A stretch of 30,880 nt of DNA from positions 1 through 30,880 of IMG/VR virus record IMGVR_UViG_3300044591_000753. One strand, 5' to 3'. The position numbers and the translations under genes are program-made. Shown here piece after piece: positions 29,781-30,880 of this stretch. The first letter of the stretch is position 1; every line of letters starts with the position of its first letter. The notes below the pieces were generated by a model, which searched no databases, had not been told where the DNA came from, and worked only from the letters and a program-made list of their open reading frames with translations. This stretch comes from a virus.

Positions 29781-30880
29781 GGGATAAAGGATTCTGGAAC
29801 TATTCTGTAATAGTTTCCAGCGTATGATTTTGTGACTAGTCCGAATCCTCCGCCAAATTCTCCATCGTTAACAATATCTGCAAAAGCAGGCTCAAATGTA
29901 TTATACACAACAAAATTTGAATTTGTATAAGTAGATCCACTTTCATAAGAAACGGTTCCACTTGTTTCATTATTGGAAGTGGCGTAAAATGTTGGATATC
30001 TAAATATTGTTGGTTTTTGGCTTGATATTGGAGATTGCGTGTAAGCAGCCATGAATTTAACATTCGGAGCAGAATTAACATTTTTTATTTCTTGATTTTG
30101 GCCAATGTAAGAAAAGACCTCTCTTGAGCCTCTTGTGAAAATTCTTGTTTGTTCGTTTCCAACCACAGCCCAAGGCACAATAGTTGAATCTGTCCCCTCG
30201 GTAATACTTACGTTTGCACCAAAACCATAAGTTGTGTTTCCGCTTGAAAATGATGTTGGCCTTATTCCTCTTGCGGCTTCAGCAAACGAGATAGCCAATG
30301 TTGAGTCATTGAACCCAAACGTCCTTCCTTGTATGGATAAATTTGTTCCATAATTGTTGCTATTGGGCGCTCCAAAATTTTCAAAATATGTTTTATCGGC
30401 AATTTCTGGAAACCATCCAAATCCAGTTCCGTATCCAACAGATATAATACTATCTCTGAAAACAATTTCATGAAGGGATTCGGCTTCTTTTTCCTCTGTA
30501 GTTAAATTGTTGTAGGAATAACTACCATTTCCCTCAATAAATAATTCAAACATTATTTTATCTGTGATTGTGTCATTTTCATTAAATTCTGAAGTTAAAA
30601 CCTCCAAAGCATCAAAAACAGTGCTTACTGTTGTTGGGCTTGCAATCCAGCCATCAATTGTGGTCGAGGAAAAAAGCTTCGGATATTTTGTAAATGTTGA
30701 AAAACCAAAATTCTTACTTGTTGTATATGCCGTTATGGCCGTTATAGCCCCAACAACATTTTCAACAGTATTTACCGTAGTTCCAGTAGTTATTCTAGAT
30801 GTTTTAGGTGTCGCTGGAAGACTGTAAATTGGAGGTTCAGTTCCAATTTTTCTTAAGTCGGCATATGTGGATGATACGGT
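29777..30880 (-). CDS. Tail/structural-type protein, 5' end beyond the window
   Basis: The reading frame stays open from the stop at 29777 to the right edge, so the N-terminus is missing and at least 368 residues are present. A TTG at 30607 is not a believable start because the upstream codons look coding (ADLRKIGTEPPIYSLPATP and further). The protein is Thr/Ser/Asn/Gly-rich and beta-type, with aromatic residues (GFGWFPEIADKTYFENFG). It has no catalytic motif and looks like a virion or receptor-binding protein. It is AT-rich, converges on the GT-A-like gene with stop codons sharing three bases, and no terminator separates them. Confidence 0.65.
   Translation of the reverse strand, partial: TVSSTYADLRKIGTEPPIYSLPATPKTSRITTGTTVNTVENVVGAITAITAYTTSKNFGFSTFTKYPKLFSSTTIDGWIASPTTVSTVFDALEVLTSEFNENDTITDKIMFELFIEGNGSYSYNNLTTEEKEAESLHEIVFRDSIISVGYGTGFGWFPEIADKTYFENFGAPNSNNYGTNLSIQGRTFGFNDSTLAISFAEAARGIRPTSFSSGNTTYGFGANVSITEGTDSTIVPWAVVGNEQTRIFTRGSREVFSYIGQNQEIKNVNSAPNVKFMAAYTQSPISSQKPTIFRYPTFYATSNNETSGTVSYESGSTYTNSNFVVYNTFEPAFADIVNDGEFGGGFGLVTKSYAGNYYRIVPESFIP

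Noticed and set aside
30564-30827. + strand frame at the right edge
   Set aside because: It is antisense to the continuous minus-strand frame, which is the protein-like one.

Overview
This window is part of the genome of a tailed double-stranded DNA bacteriophage (Caudoviricetes). It carries a DnaB-type helicase, a large terminase, a portal, a scaffold-like protein, a major capsid protein, tail fibres, holin-like proteins and an amidase endolysin, packed head to tail. Many genes overlap by four bases (ATGA or GTGA). All three stop codons are used and no tRNA, rRNA, CRISPR array or insertion sequence was seen. A lipoprotein and a fibre with a secretion signal fit a bacterial host. Very few starts have a Shine-Dalgarno sequence. 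This fits hosts that initiate on A/T-rich leaders, but the host phylum cannot be fixed from the sequence alone.

Layout. Bases 1-312 are non-coding, with two interlocking inverted repeats. Bases 313-3399 hold small unknown genes on the + strand, including a secreted coiled-coil protein, a lipoprotein and a GT-A-like protein. They are interrupted by an antisense HNH endonuclease gene. DnaB helicase follows (3408-4712). Two minus-strand genes come next: a Cys-rich zinc protein and the probable small terminase subunit. The small terminase is divergent from the large terminase gene (6084-7925), with only 28 bp between the start codons. A long adhesion block follows (7942-17155). It has two small beta-rich proteins, a fibre with a signal peptide, two fibres sharing a C-terminal module, accessory proteins, and an AT-rich gene for a trypsin-like serine protease with a complete apparent catalytic triad.

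The head block (17194-22588) is portal, a small unknown gene, scaffold and major capsid protein, the last behind a structured 210-base leader. An AT-rich HNH endonuclease gene and two small genes follow. The lysis block (24307-26049) has three consecutive small membrane proteins, a 58-residue protein and an amidase. The right end (26046-29780) holds a zinc-ribbon miniprotein, small acidic proteins, a probable nucleotide-metabolism fusion, a metallophosphoesterase, an HTH-like protein, an RmlC-like cupin and a second GT-A-like protein. A convergent, AT-rich structural-type gene on the minus strand runs off the right edge.

The genes suggest three linked jobs: genome packaging and capsid assembly; an elaborate host-recognition apparatus that may include proteolysis of surface material; and sugar modification by the cupin and two GT-like proteins. 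Tape-measure, tail-tube, DNA polymerase and primase genes were not found here, so the genome must extend beyond the window or use proteins I cannot recognise. The observations I rank highest are the protease in the adhesion block, the motif TATACT placed exactly three bases before the ATG of portal, scaffold and capsid genes, the export signal on a tail fibre, and the two-part sugar module.
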